34,116 nt of DNA, taken from NCBI GenBank assembly GCA_036392935.1, contig DASVWZ010000021.1, forward strand, positions 1-34,116. The letters run 5' to 3'. The translations under genes and the position numbers were made by a program. Positions within the stretch are counted from its first letter, which is position 1; every line of letters starts with the position of its first letter. The DNA is from DASVWZ01 sp036392935. Lineage in GTDB: Bacteria > Acidobacteriota > Terriglobia > Terriglobales > Acidobacteriaceae. Below are positions 15,630 through 23,532 of the stretch, in pieces. Below the pieces are notes generated by a model that searched no databases, was not told where the DNA came from, and saw only the letters and a list, made by a program, of their open reading frames with translations.

Positions 15630-17513
15630 CTACTTCGTGGGCTTCGGCGTGTGGACCATCTGCTCCAACTCCTCGGCTGGAACCGGCGCCGAGAAAAAGA
15701 ACCCCTGTCCGAACTGGCATCCCGTGCGCTTGAGCTGCTCAAGGTGCATAAACGACTCAATGCCCTCCGCCAAAACCTTCACGTTCAGCTCACGCCCCAT
15801 CACCACAATCAGCCGCACGATCTCGCAACTGGCTCGGTCCGTCGGCATGCTTCCGACGATGGCCCGGTCGATTTTAATTTCGTCGATCGGTAATCGCCTC
15901 ATCCAGCTCAGCGAGCTGGAACCGGCGCCAAAGTCGCCAACGCTGATGCGCACCCCAAGTTGCTTAAGCTGCGCCATCACCCCCGAAGTCAGCTTCGGCG
16001 ATGCCATGGCCACCGCCTCCGCCACTTCAAATTGCAGCCGTGAGGGATCGAGCGAGACCTCCTGCAGAATGGCCTCGGTGTCACTTACCAGAGTCGGACA
16101 ATGGAATTGCCGCGCCGAAAGATTCACCGTCAGGTTCCACGCCGCGCCCAGTGCGCCCGACCCCGGCCGCCAGCAGCACAGTTGCTTCGCGGCTTCGTGC
16201 AGCACCCACCGGCCAATGGGGATCATCAGCCCCGCGCTCTCCGCCACTTCCACGAACCGCGACGGCGGAATGTCGCCCTGTTCAGGATGTTTCCACCGCA
16301 CCAGTGCTTCCAGGCCGACCACCTCTGCGGTTTCAAGCTCCATCACCGGCTGGTAGCAGATTTCAAATTGCCGGTAGTTGAGCGCGGTGCGCAGGTCGGC
16401 CTCCAGCTTGAGCCGGCTGACCGCGCGGTTATGCAGAGTCTCATCGAAGAATTCAACCCGCGATTTTCCCAGTGATTGCGCCCGCCGCAGCGCGAAGTCT
16501 GCCTCCTGCAGCAATTCGTCGGTGCGCGAATGCGCGTCGGTGCTTAGGGCAATGCCTACGCTCGCGGTCACGTGAACTTCGCGCTCTTCGAAAGCATGCA
16601 CCATCCCAAGAGCCGATTGAATGCGCTGCGCCACTCGTAGCGCGTCGCTTGTATCCTTCAATCCTTCCACCAGGATGGCGAACTCATCTCCGCCTAGCCG
16701 CGAAAGGAGAGCATCGGGAATCGGCAGCTTTCCCTTCGGACGTGCCACCGTATCGCCGTGGCGCAGACACGACGCCATGCGCCGTCCCGTTTCCAGCAGC
16801 ACCTGGTCGGCGGTTGCCGCGCCAAACAATCCGTTGATCGACCGGAAGTCATCGAGGTCCACCAGCATCACTGCGTAGCGAAATTCGGCCATGCGCTGCG
16901 CTCGCGCCTCCGCGCCGTGCAGGCGGTCCAGAAACAGCCGCCGGTTGGGCAATCCGGTGACCGCATCGTGGAACGAATTGTGCTCCAGCAGTTCCTCGGT
17001 GTGCTTGCGCTGCGTGATGTCGCGGTTCACGATCACTAGCTTTGCGACCTCGCCGTTCGCATCCCGAATCGCGCTGGCTGTCGATTCAAGAATGTGCCAC
17101 GTCCCGTTCTTGTGGCGGATCCGGTATTCGAGCTTTTTCCCAATCCCGGTGTCGCGCGCCTCCCGCGCCGCATCGAGCACCTTGAACCGGTCTTCGGGAT
17201 GGATCTGCTCAAGCGCGCCGGTCGCGGCCAGCTCCGCCGGCGTGTATCCCAGGCCGGTGTAGTACGCCGGACTGTTGTAAAGCCGCCGGCCCTTGATGTC
17301 CACCAGCGCGATCATGTCTGCCGCATTTTCGGTGACGATGCGAAATAGTTCTTCGCGGTCTTCCCAGTATCGTCGGAGCCGGTGAAAGCGCAATTGCTGA
17401 AACGCGAACAGGGCTGCGAAGGCCGCCGCGAGCAGCCCATACCAGCGCTCCAGAGCCGTGGGAAACGCGGCTGCAGAAGGCGAAGCATTTACGAGAAAGC
17501 TAAAGTGGTCCAT
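15630..17513 (-). CDS. Membrane-anchored PAS-GGDEF-EAL cyclic-di-GMP protein
   Basis: The 627-residue protein has one N-terminal membrane segment (about 22-42), a PAS/PAC sensor domain (about 55-165), a GGDEF domain (about 176-358) and an EAL domain (about 366-615). GGDEF is intact (274-278), so diguanylate cyclase activity is plausible. An R-H-G-D I-site-like motif (251-254) is separated from GGDEF by an insertion of about 14 residues (259-272), where the canonical spacing is a few residues. In the EAL domain E402, N464, E496/E499, K547, E583 and Q603 are kept. The metal-site motif DDFG, however, reads G-D-F-G (526-529), losing one Asp. Phosphodiesterase activity may be reduced or absent. 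The receiver gene 36 bases upstream on the same strand is probably its partner. Confidence 0.93.
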   Translation of the reverse strand: MDHFSFLVNASPSAAAFPTALERWYGLLAAAFAALFAFQQLRFHRLRRYWEDREELFRIVTENAADMIALVDIKGRRLYNSPAYYTGLGYTPAELAATGALEQIHPEDRFKVLDAAREARDTGIGKKLEYRIRHKNGTWHILESTASAIRDANGEVAKLVIVNRDITQRKHTEELLEHNSFHDAVTGLPNRRLFLDRLHGAEARAQRMAEFRYAVMLVDLDDFRSINGLFGAATADQVLLETGRRMASCLRHGDTVARPKGKLPIPDALLSRLGGDEFAILVEGLKDTSDALRVAQRIQSALGMVHAFEEREVHVTASVGIALSTDAHSRTDELLQEADFALRRAQSLGKSRVEFFDETLHNRAVSRLKLEADLRTALNYRQFEICYQPVMELETAEVVGLEALVRWKHPEQGDIPPSRFVEVAESAGLMIPIGRWVLHEAAKQLCCWRPGSGALGAAWNLTVNLSARQFHCPTLVSDTEAILQEVSLDPSRLQFEVAEAVAMASPKLTSGVMAQLKQLGVRISVGDFGAGSSSLSWMRRLPIDEIKIDRAIVGSMPTDRASCEIVRLIVVMGRELNVKVLAEGIESFMHLEQLKRTGCQFGQGFFFSAPVPAEELEQMVHTPKPTK

Positions 17514-17549
17514 AAGAGACAGGTCTTGCTTACGGGGACAAACCCGCCA

Positions 17550-17957
17550 TCAGGCCGACTTGCCCTGGGATCGTATCGCGCGGCGTCCCGGCAAGGTTTG
17601 TCTTAGCAAATCGAGCAGCTCCGGAGCTCCCTTGTCCAGCCCCAGTTCCGGTTTCTGAAAATAAGCGGCCGCGCCCGCCGCCAGAAGCTTTTCTTCATTC
17701 TTTTGGGAGAGCCCGGTCAGCACGATAACGGGAATGGGGGAAGTAGCCGGATTGCTCTTCAGTTCATTCAAAACTGCGCGACCATCGAGGCCGGGCAGCA
17801 TCATATCGAGCAAGATCAAGTCCGGCATGCCTTCTCGCGCCATCCGCAATCCTTCTTTTCCGTCGGCGGCTTGCAGGGAATCGTAGCCGGCTTTTTCCAG
17901 AATCATTTGCAGCATTCGCCGTTGCAGTTTGCTGTCGTCAACGATCAGGATTTTCAC
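17550..17957 (-). CDS. Stand-alone response-regulator receiver (CheY-like)
   Basis: The start is GTG at 17957, with AAAGGA about 11 bases upstream. The 135-residue protein is a single receiver domain with the acidic pair D7/D8, phospho-acceptor D51 (L-L-D-M-M-L-P), T81 and K102, so it can be phosphorylated. After about 120 only a basic tail remains; there is no output domain. Its position 36 bases upstream of the GGDEF-EAL gene suggests a phosphorylation input to cyclic-di-GMP metabolism. No histidine kinase is adjacent. Confidence 0.9.
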   Translation of the reverse strand: MKILIVDDSKLQRRMLQMILEKAGYDSLQAADGKEGLRMAREGMPDLILLDMMLPGLDGRAVLNELKSNPATSPIPVIVLTGLSQKNEEKLLAAGAAAYFQKPELGLDKGAPELLDLLRQTLPGRRAIRSQGKSA

Positions 17958-18006
17958 TCCGCGACATTTCCTTTCGTGTTGGGTTTGGGATCATCGTGTT
18001 GCTTTC

Positions 18007-18029
18007 TGCCCAACCGCCTCAGTTGGGCA
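18007..18029. other. Hairpin upstream of the receiver gene
   Basis: TGCCCAAC (18007-18014) and GTTGGGCA (18022-18029) form an eight-base-pair stem with a seven-base loop. It lies 50 bases upstream of the receiver GTG and would fall in its leader or promoter. It may be a regulator site or RNA hairpin. The rest of 17958-18254 carries no gene on either strand. Confidence 0.4.
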
Positions 18030-18169
18030 TGATTCGCTATTGAGAAGGTCGGCAAAACCCGGACAAAGGTGAGGTGCGTCGCCGTGACCTCGGTGACGTG
18101 ACCGCTGAGCAGCTTAAATCTGGGCTTTGGGAACCTGTCGGGAAACGTCTGAGGCTAAGGAACTTCGAG

Positions 18170-18175
18170 TATAAT
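18170..18175 (+). promoter_or_regulatory. TATAAT -10 box before the secreted repeat-protein gene
   Basis: An exact TATAAT lies 80 bases upstream of the ATG at 18255, giving a leader of about 73 bases that contains GC-rich inverted segments and ends with a strong AAAAGGAGAGAG ribosome site. No good -35 hexamer is found 16-18 bases upstream, so the call rests on the -10 alone. Confidence 0.35.
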
Positions 18176-18254
18176 CGGCGCCGAGAGATCCCCGCGGTAC
18201 CCCGGCCGCGCGGTTAATTCAAAACGTCCAGAAATCAAAAAAGGAGAGAGTTTT

Positions 18255-18737
18255 ATGACATGGCAGAGATTGGGCACGCTGGTGATCGCCCTGGCGGCAA
18301 GTTTCGTGATCTCAATAGGGACTTCCCAGGCGCAAGCCAAGCCGGCGACCAAGGCGGTTCAGCCAAACATGGCAAACGTCCCGGCAGAATACAAAGGCGG
18401 CATCAATGAACTGAGGGTCGCCAAGTATTACCTTGAAAAAGCTGGAGACAAGTGGGGCGGATACCGGGTGAAGGGTATTGCCCAGATCGATAACGCTTTG
18501 CGGGCCCTTCTGGGAACGGCTCTGGCTTCCCAACCAGATGAAATGGCGTCAGGGAATACGGATGAGCCAACTATGATGAATCAGGGCATTCAGCACGTCG
18601 AGTCCGCACGTGGAGACTTGGCCAAAGCCGGCGACAACTGGGGTGGACGCAGAGAGAAAGCGCTGGCATTCATCGACCAGGCGATTACCGATTTGCAAAC
18701 CGGCGTCAGCTACGCCAAGCAAAACAAGACTTACTAA
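18255..18737 (+). CDS. Small secreted protein with two AGD-x-WGG helical repeats
   Basis: The 160-residue product has a signal peptide (MTWQRLG, hydrophobic 7-22, cleavage after S-Q-A-Q-A). The mature part contains two copies of a helix-turn-helix unit at about 52-86 and 113-148, with A-G-D-K-W-G-G-Y-R (63-71) and A-G-D-N-W-G-G-R-R (125-133). Each is followed by an amphipathic helix of pattern I-D-x-A-(I/L)-x-x-L. Similar repeats occur in small exported acidobacterial proteins of unknown function; the pattern suggests a four-helix bundle that could bind a ligand or metal. Expression is probably strong, given the ribosome site and the clean terminator after the gene. I do not assign a function. 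Confidence 0.8.
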   Translation: MTWQRLGTLVIALAASFVISIGTSQAQAKPATKAVQPNMANVPAEYKGGINELRVAKYYLEKAGDKWGGYRVKGIAQIDNALRALLGTALASQPDEMASGNTDEPTMMNQGIQHVESARGDLAKAGDNWGGRREKALAFIDQAITDLQTGVSYAKQNKTY

Positions 18738-18755
18738 TCGGATTGAAAACATAAC

Positions 18756-18785
18756 GCGGGCGCCGTGAGCGCCCGCATTCTTATT
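18756..18785. terminator. Bidirectional intrinsic terminator between convergent genes
   Basis: GCGGGCGC (18756-18763) and GCGCCCGC (18769-18776) form a perfect eight-base-pair stem with loop CGTGA. ATTCTTATT follows on the plus strand, and a T-rich GTTATGTTTTC follows on the minus strand. It lies between the repeat-protein gene (plus) and the bactofilin gene (minus) and can serve both. Confidence 0.85.
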
Positions 18786-18823
18786 GCTCTCGAACCGAAT
18801 AAAATCGGCGAAGACGACTGCCG

Positions 18824-19327
18824 TTACGCTCCCGCCACTGCCGGCAAAGCCTTGGGCGTTTCGACCTGCGCGGGTTTTGCCTGCGGCTGCGCCTTCTCTT
18901 CTTTTTGCACTTCCTTCTGCTGCTTCTGGCGCACCTCGATGCTACCCTTCATCATCGCGCCCGCCTCCACACTGATGAGCCGCGTAATTACGTCCCCGGT
19001 GAGCGCGCCCTCCGCCCGCATGTCGAGGCGTTCACTGCATTCCACGTTGCCTTTCACCGTCCCCATCACCACCAGTTCCTTGGCAACGATGTTAGCGGCG
19101 ACCTGCCCGCTGCGACCAACGGTCACGCGGCTGGATCCGAAGTTGATCTTTCCTTCAATGCGTCCGTCAATATAAAGCGGTTCGGTCCCGCTGATCTCAC
19201 CCTTGATAACGATCGAAGGGCCGATGGTGCCTTGTTCCATGGCGCCGCTTAAGTTCTTGCTGGGTGTGAAATTGCTGGTTGGTGGATTTCTCTGGGTGTT
19301 GGGCTGGCTCGCCGGATTTTCTAACAT
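18824..19327 (-). CDS. Bactofilin (polymer-forming cytoskeletal protein)
   Basis: ATG 19327 is preferred over an upstream GTG (19372) because AAAGG lies nine bases before it. The 167-residue protein has a disordered N-terminus, a central bactofilin domain (about 35-130) and a charged Lys/Gln/Ala-rich tail. The domain has right-handed beta-helix repeats such as V-I-K-G-E-I-S-G, I-D-G-R-I-E-G-K-I, V-T-V-G-R-S-G-Q-V and V-M-G-T-V-K-G-N-V. Bactofilins self-assemble into membrane-associated filaments that position cell-wall or surface machinery. No cell-wall partner gene is adjacent. Confidence 0.9.
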   Translation of the reverse strand: MLENPASQPNTQRNPPTSNFTPSKNLSGAMEQGTIGPSIVIKGEISGTEPLYIDGRIEGKINFGSSRVTVGRSGQVAANIVAKELVVMGTVKGNVECSERLDMRAEGALTGDVITRLISVEAGAMMKGSIEVRQKQQKEVQKEEKAQPQAKPAQVETPKALPAVAGA

Positions 19328-19482
19328 CAATTTGGCCTTTCGTGTATCCGCTGGGCCGTGGAGGGTCGCCACCGGCGGAAACTTAGAGGAATCTAAGGAA
19401 CTTTTTTGACTATGGCACGGAGCAGGGAAAAGTTAGGAGATTACGGAAGATCAGGGCCGGTCGGAAATGGGACAGAATTGGC

Positions 19483-21414
19483 CTATGCTTCGAGGCCCTG
19501 GCTCAGTTCTTCCCACTCCTTCAGGCGGGTTTTTAGCATCGCGCGCTGCGATTCTAATTGCTCGGTCAAACGGCCGGTTTCTTCGACGCTCACAAAGGTC
19601 TGGAGCGCCGTTTCAGATTCGGCAATGGCCGACTCGGCACGCGCGATCTCTTGCTCCAATTCGTGGACCCGGTCTTCCATTTGCTTGCGCTTGATCGGAT
19701 TCACCCGCTTGCCTTTGCCTTGCTTCTCTACTGCCGGCGTCGAGTGATTGCCGTTCGTAGGCTGCGGCGCAGCTGCTGAAATCTCCATCGCCTCCTGCAA
19801 TCTGGCCGCGCCCCCTTCTTTGCGCCAGCGGAAGTCCTCATAGTTGCCGGGGTAGACCTCAACCCGCCCGTCGCCGACTTCAAAAATTCGCGTCGCCAGC
19901 TTGTCGATGAAGTAACGATCGTGCGAAACAAAGACGACCGTTCCGGTATATTTCGACAGCGCTTCCAGCAGAACATCTTTCGCGCGCATATCGAGGTGGT
20001 TGGTGGGCTCGTCGAGCAACAGAAAATTCGCCGGATAAAGCAACATGCGCAACAGCGCATAGCGGTTGCGTTCGCCGCCGGAGAGCACTCCGATCCGCTT
20101 GAAAACATCGTCTCCAGAAAACAGAAAACATCCAAGCAGGCTGCGAAGTTCAGTGTCGGTCGATCGCGGCGCCAGTTTCCCCAGGTCCTGCAAAATGCGC
20201 GCGTCCTGATCGAGTTCTTTGTATTGATCCTGGGCAAAGTAGTCGGCCTCGACGTTGTGACCCAGCTTGTAATCGCCGGCGGTGAGATCCTCTTCTTCCG
20301 CCAGCAGCTTGATCAGTGTCGATTTGCCGGCACCGTTCACACCGACCAGAGCGATGCGATCGCCGCGCTCGATCATGAAATTAACGCCACGAAAGACCTC
20401 TTTTTCGCCATAGGATTTGGCGACCCCATTAAACTCAGCCACAATGCGGCCGCTTTGCTTGGGCTGCGGAAACGAAAAATGAATGGTCTTTTCTTCTTCC
20501 GGAAGTTCGATGCGCTCTATCTTTTCGAGTTCTTTGATCCGGCTTTGCACCTGCTTGGCTTTGGTCGCCTGGTAGCGAAAGCGGTTGATGAACACTTCCA
20601 ACTGCTCGATTCGGTCGCGTTGGTTGCGATACGCGGCCTCCAACTGCTCCATGCGCTGTGTCTTGGTGGCTAGAAATTTTTCGTAGTTTCCGGGATACAA
20701 ATGAATCCGCTTGTTCCAGATTTCTGCAATCTTGTCGACCGTCACGTCAAGAAAATACCGGTCATGCGAAATCAACACATACGCATACGGATAATTCGTC
20801 AGATATTCTTCCAGCCAGTTGCGCGCTTCCAGATCGAGATGGTTGGTCGGTTCGTCGAGCAGAAGCAGATTCGGCCGCTGCAATAGCAATTTGGCCAGTG
20901 CAATGCGCATCTGCCATCCGCCGGAAAACTCGTCAGTCTGTCTCTGCCAGTCTTCTTTTTGAAAACCCAAACCCATCAAAACCGTTCCCACCTGCGATTC
21001 AATGGCATAGCCGTCGCGAGTGCGGAATTCGTGTTCCAGCCGCTGGTACCGGTCGGCCACCTGCAAGTATTCGGCCGATGCGTGATCGAGCTCAGACATT
21101 CTTGCGGTCAGCGCTTCCATCTCCTGCTCCATGGCGCGAAGGCTGGCAAAGACCTCCATGCACTCGGAAAAAACCGTCTGTCCGGAAAGCGTCAGTCCAT
21201 CCTGCGGAAGATATCCCGCGCTGATGCCTTTCGCGATAATGATGGATCCGTAATCGAGAGTTTCGATTCCGGCCAGGATCTTCATCAGCGTCGATTTGCC
21301 GGTCCCGTTGGCACCGACCAGGCCAATGCGGTCCTGCGCAGTAATCAGCCAGTCGGTCCCTTCGAACAGAAGTTTGTGGCCGAAGCGTTTTCCGGCAGAA
21401 GAAAGCTGAATCAT
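19483..21414 (-). CDS. ABC-F family ATPase (Uup/EttA-type ribosome-associated)
   Basis: The 643-residue protein holds two ABC domains and no membrane segments. The first has Walker A G-A-N-G-T-G-K-S-T (about 34-42), signature F-S-G-G-W and Walker B L-L-L-L-D-E-P-T-N-H-L-D. The second has G-V-N-G-A-G-K-S-T, L-S-G-G-E and L-L-L-D-E-P-T-N-H-L-D. The linker (about 235-300) is the charged helical P-site tRNA interaction motif region, and the C-terminal 70 residues are a coiled coil as in Uup/YdiF-like members. ABC-F proteins act at the ribosomal E site on stalled or antibiotic-blocked ribosomes. A resistance role cannot be judged from sequence alone. Confidence 0.93.
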   Translation of the reverse strand: MIQLSSAGKRFGHKLLFEGTDWLITAQDRIGLVGANGTGKSTLMKILAGIETLDYGSIIIAKGISAGYLPQDGLTLSGQTVFSECMEVFASLRAMEQEMEALTARMSELDHASAEYLQVADRYQRLEHEFRTRDGYAIESQVGTVLMGLGFQKEDWQRQTDEFSGGWQMRIALAKLLLQRPNLLLLDEPTNHLDLEARNWLEEYLTNYPYAYVLISHDRYFLDVTVDKIAEIWNKRIHLYPGNYEKFLATKTQRMEQLEAAYRNQRDRIEQLEVFINRFRYQATKAKQVQSRIKELEKIERIELPEEEKTIHFSFPQPKQSGRIVAEFNGVAKSYGEKEVFRGVNFMIERGDRIALVGVNGAGKSTLIKLLAEEEDLTAGDYKLGHNVEADYFAQDQYKELDQDARILQDLGKLAPRSTDTELRSLLGCFLFSGDDVFKRIGVLSGGERNRYALLRMLLYPANFLLLDEPTNHLDMRAKDVLLEALSKYTGTVVFVSHDRYFIDKLATRIFEVGDGRVEVYPGNYEDFRWRKEGGAARLQEAMEISAAAPQPTNGNHSTPAVEKQGKGKRVNPIKRKQMEDRVHELEQEIARAESAIAESETALQTFVSVEETGRLTEQLESQRAMLKTRLKEWEELSQGLEA

Positions 21415-21513
21415 CGGTACTTCTATCGTCTCATGACTCGCTGGTTAAGAAGAAGGGAAGCAAAGCAGGAGGAATGCTTGGTGCCAGCGTTTACGCACCG
21501 ATAAAGACGAAAG

Positions 21514-22002
21514 CTATCGTGCCGCCGCTGCCGCTTTTTCCGCGTGAAGTTGCTCGATCGCCCGGTCGATCACGGCCTGCTTTTCGGCCGCATACTTCAC
21601 TTCGCGTCCCTTGGCCAGAATGTCGCGAGCTTCCTCGGCGGAAAACCACGTGGGATTGCGGTCCGCTTCATGCGAAGGGAACGTCTCGAAGACTTCCATC
21701 AGGAAGGCCTTAACGACGTACTCGCGCACCCCCGGCGGCTTCCAGAAAACACCTTTCGAGTGAATGTAAAGATGAAAATGACGAGGCTCAATGTGTCCGC
21801 GGACGCCAGCTTCCTCCCACGCTTCCTGCGCGGCTGTCTGGCTGTGCGACACCGAAGCCTGCGGTGTGCCTTTCGGAAAGGTCCATTTCTTGCCGCCGTG
21901 GGTATTCACCAACAGAAAGTCCACTGCCGGTCCGCGCCGCCGGTAGCAGACCGCAGCCACCTGCAGCGGAAGAGCTTTATGGAAAAGGCGTGGTGACGAC
22001 AA
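21514..22002 (-). CDS. Nudix hydrolase with a variant Nudix box
   Basis: The open frame continues to 22158, but AAGGAGG lies five bases before a TTG at 22002, and the Nudix fold begins just after it, so that start is chosen (162 residues). The Nudix box region (about 45-67) reads G-T-P-Q-A-S-V-S-H-S-Q-T-A-A then Q-E-A-W-E-E-A-G-V. The metal-binding E-x-x-E-E core is intact, but the early Glu is Val and the Arg of R-E-U-x-E-E is Gln. Preceding W-T-F-P-K-G and the L-L-V-N strand resemble diphosphoinositol-polyphosphate or Ap4A hydrolases. Substrate unknown. It sits between the ABC-F and CsbD genes, all on the minus strand. Confidence 0.8.
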   Translation of the reverse strand: MSSPRLFHKALPLQVAAVCYRRRGPAVDFLLVNTHGGKKWTFPKGTPQASVSHSQTAAQEAWEEAGVRGHIEPRHFHLYIHSKGVFWKPPGVREYVVKAFLMEVFETFPSHEADRNPTWFSAEEARDILAKGREVKYAAEKQAVIDRAIEQLHAEKAAAAAR

Positions 22003-22181
22003 CGACCCCTCCTTCAGCGAAGTACCGCTTTTGACATCATATCGGGGAAATGTTGCAGGAATGTTAAATACCACGAAAATGGTGCAATTGTGGGAACACA
22101 AAAGGGCAATGAACGCCGGGTAAGAGCATCGGGCACGGCTGCTTCGCCATGCCCTCAACTCTCAAGAAAGACTTGAACAAA

Positions 22182-22424
22182 CTAGCTTGCCTTGCGTTGC
22201 ATTTCGGCTTCGCGTTCGGTGCGGCGAGTCTCCATCGAGTTCCACTCGTCCACCTGCTTCTGCGCCGCTTCGCGCGCAACGCCGTAGCGTTCCTGAATTT
22301 TGCCGATCAGTTGTTCGGACTGCCCATTGATCACATCGAGATCGTCATCGGTGAGCTTGCCCCAACGTTCTTTAACGGCACCTTTCATTTGTTTCCACTT
22401 GCCTTGCATTTGATCTGAGTTCAT
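22182..22424 (-). CDS. CsbD-family stress-response protein
   Basis: The 80-residue hydrophilic protein shows the CsbD hallmark N-Q/D-x-x-G-K-W-K-Q-M-K-G-A-V-K-E-x-W-G-K-L-T-D-D-D (about 5-28) and G-x-x-x-Q-L-x-G-K-I-Q-E-R-Y-G (about 34-48). The C-terminal 30 residues are a charged helix. CsbD proteins are general-stress induced in many bacteria; the molecular role is not known. GGGGGAA lies about five bases before the ATG. The divergent membrane-protein gene to the right is a common companion of stress regulons, and the 292 bases between them hold no other gene. Confidence 0.9.
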   Translation of the reverse strand: MNSDQMQGKWKQMKGAVKERWGKLTDDDLDVINGQSEQLIGKIQERYGVAREAAQKQVDEWNSMETRRTEREAEMQRKAS

Positions 22425-22716
22425 GAACGTTCCCCCTTTTACGAAAAAATTGTTCCAACAGCCATTTCAGGGTAAAACCACGCGCGGGCGCAGACCATCA
22501 AGCAAGTGCATTATCTCTATTGAAAAATTACCCTAATGTTTTCAGGGGATTTGCCCGCCCACGCAATGCCAGAAATCTCAGCAGCGGCTACACCCTTTGC
22601 CCGATGGTGGAACCATGCCGTCCATCGCTATTCTGCGCCTGAGAGAGCGAAACGGAGCGCATTGCACGGCGATGTCATCTGCCGCAAAGTGCGTACCGAA
22701 AAAGGGGGCTTGCAAT

Positions 22717-22869
22717 ATGCTCTGGACGATATTCGTGATTCTGCTGGTGCTCTGGTTGCTCGGGCTGGTGAGTTCCTACACCCTGGGAGGATTCATTCAC
22801 ATCCTGCTGGTGCTTGCGGTCATTGTCCTGGTGATCAACCTGCTCACCGGCCGAAGAGCGGCGCTCTAA
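22717..22869 (+). CDS. Small lmo0937-type membrane protein
   Basis: The 50-residue product, starting at ATG 22717 with AAAGGGGG eight bases upstream, has two hydrophobic segments (about 1-17 and 26-43) joined by S-S-Y-T-L-G-G-F-I-H and a short basic tail ending L-L-T-G-R-R. This is the form of the lmo0937 family, found beside CsbD and other stress genes. The in-frame extension back to 22597 has no membrane-protein character and is not included. Inner-membrane, function unknown. Confidence 0.75.
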   Translation: MLWTIFVILLVLWLLGLVSSYTLGGFIHILLVLAVIVLVINLLTGRRAAL

Positions 22870-22881
22870 GCTTGCGGGACT

Positions 22882-23532
22882 CTACGAGATAATACCTTTG
22901 CGCACCGCGTAAAGGATTAGCTCGGGAGTTCCTTTCAGGTTGAGCTTCTCCATAATGTTCGCCCGGTGACTCTCCGCCGTGTGCAGGCTGATGTTCAGCA
23001 GATTCGCCACATCCTTGTTCGATTTTCCTTCTGCCAGTAGCTGCAGAATTTCTCTCTCCCGCGGGGTCAATAGATCATAGGAATCCTCCGCGCCCGCGCG
23101 TTTCAACTTCCTCATGTAGTCGTCCAGCAGGATGCGGCTCACCGCCGGACTGAAAAACGACTTGCCGTCAGCAACTACATGGATGGCATTGATCAAGTCG
23201 GAGTCGGCTGAATCCTTCAATAAATATCCGCGCGCCCCCGCTTTCAACGCCCGCAGAACGTAGCTTTCATCGGAGTGCATGCTGAGCATGACCAGCGCGA
23301 TCTCCGGCTGCTCGTGGTTGATCTGAAAGGCTGCCTCGATGCCGTTCAGGTTTGCCATGCCAATGTCCATCACCACAACGTCCGGTTTCAAGGATTTCGC
23401 CAGCGAAACGGCACTTCGGCCATCGCTGGCCTCTCCGGTCACCATCAGGTCCGATTGCTGTTCAATTAGCCGCCGCAAACCGCTGCGCATGAGCTGGTGA
23501 TCGTCGGCCAGAAGGATTCTGAGTTTTTTCAT
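22882..23532 (-). CDS. NarL/FixJ-family response regulator
   Basis: The 216-residue regulator has a receiver domain with D10/D11, phospho-acceptor D56 (V-V-M-D-I-G-M) and Lys in Y-L-L-K-D. A LuxR-type helix-turn-helix follows at about 150-212 (L-T-P-R-E-R-E-I-L-Q-L-L-A-E-G, N-K-D-V-A, T-A-E-S-H-R-A-N-I). It is encoded directly after the histidine kinase with a four-base ATGA overlap, so they form a two-component system. Its targets are not visible, although the neighbouring stress genes are candidates. Confidence 0.93.
   Translation of the reverse strand: MKKLRILLADDHQLMRSGLRRLIEQQSDLMVTGEASDGRSAVSLAKSLKPDVVVMDIGMANLNGIEAAFQINHEQPEIALVMLSMHSDESYVLRALKAGARGYLLKDSADSDLINAIHVVADGKSFFSPAVSRILLDDYMRKLKRAGAEDSYDLLTPREREILQLLAEGKSNKDVANLLNISLHTAESHRANIMEKLNLKGTPELILYAVRKGIIS

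Noticed and set aside
22425..22716. Possible ECF-type promoter (GTTGGAACA) between CsbD and the small membrane protein
   Set aside because: The GGAAC-like element has a candidate -10 only about eight bases away, not the roughly 16 required, so no promoter was called.
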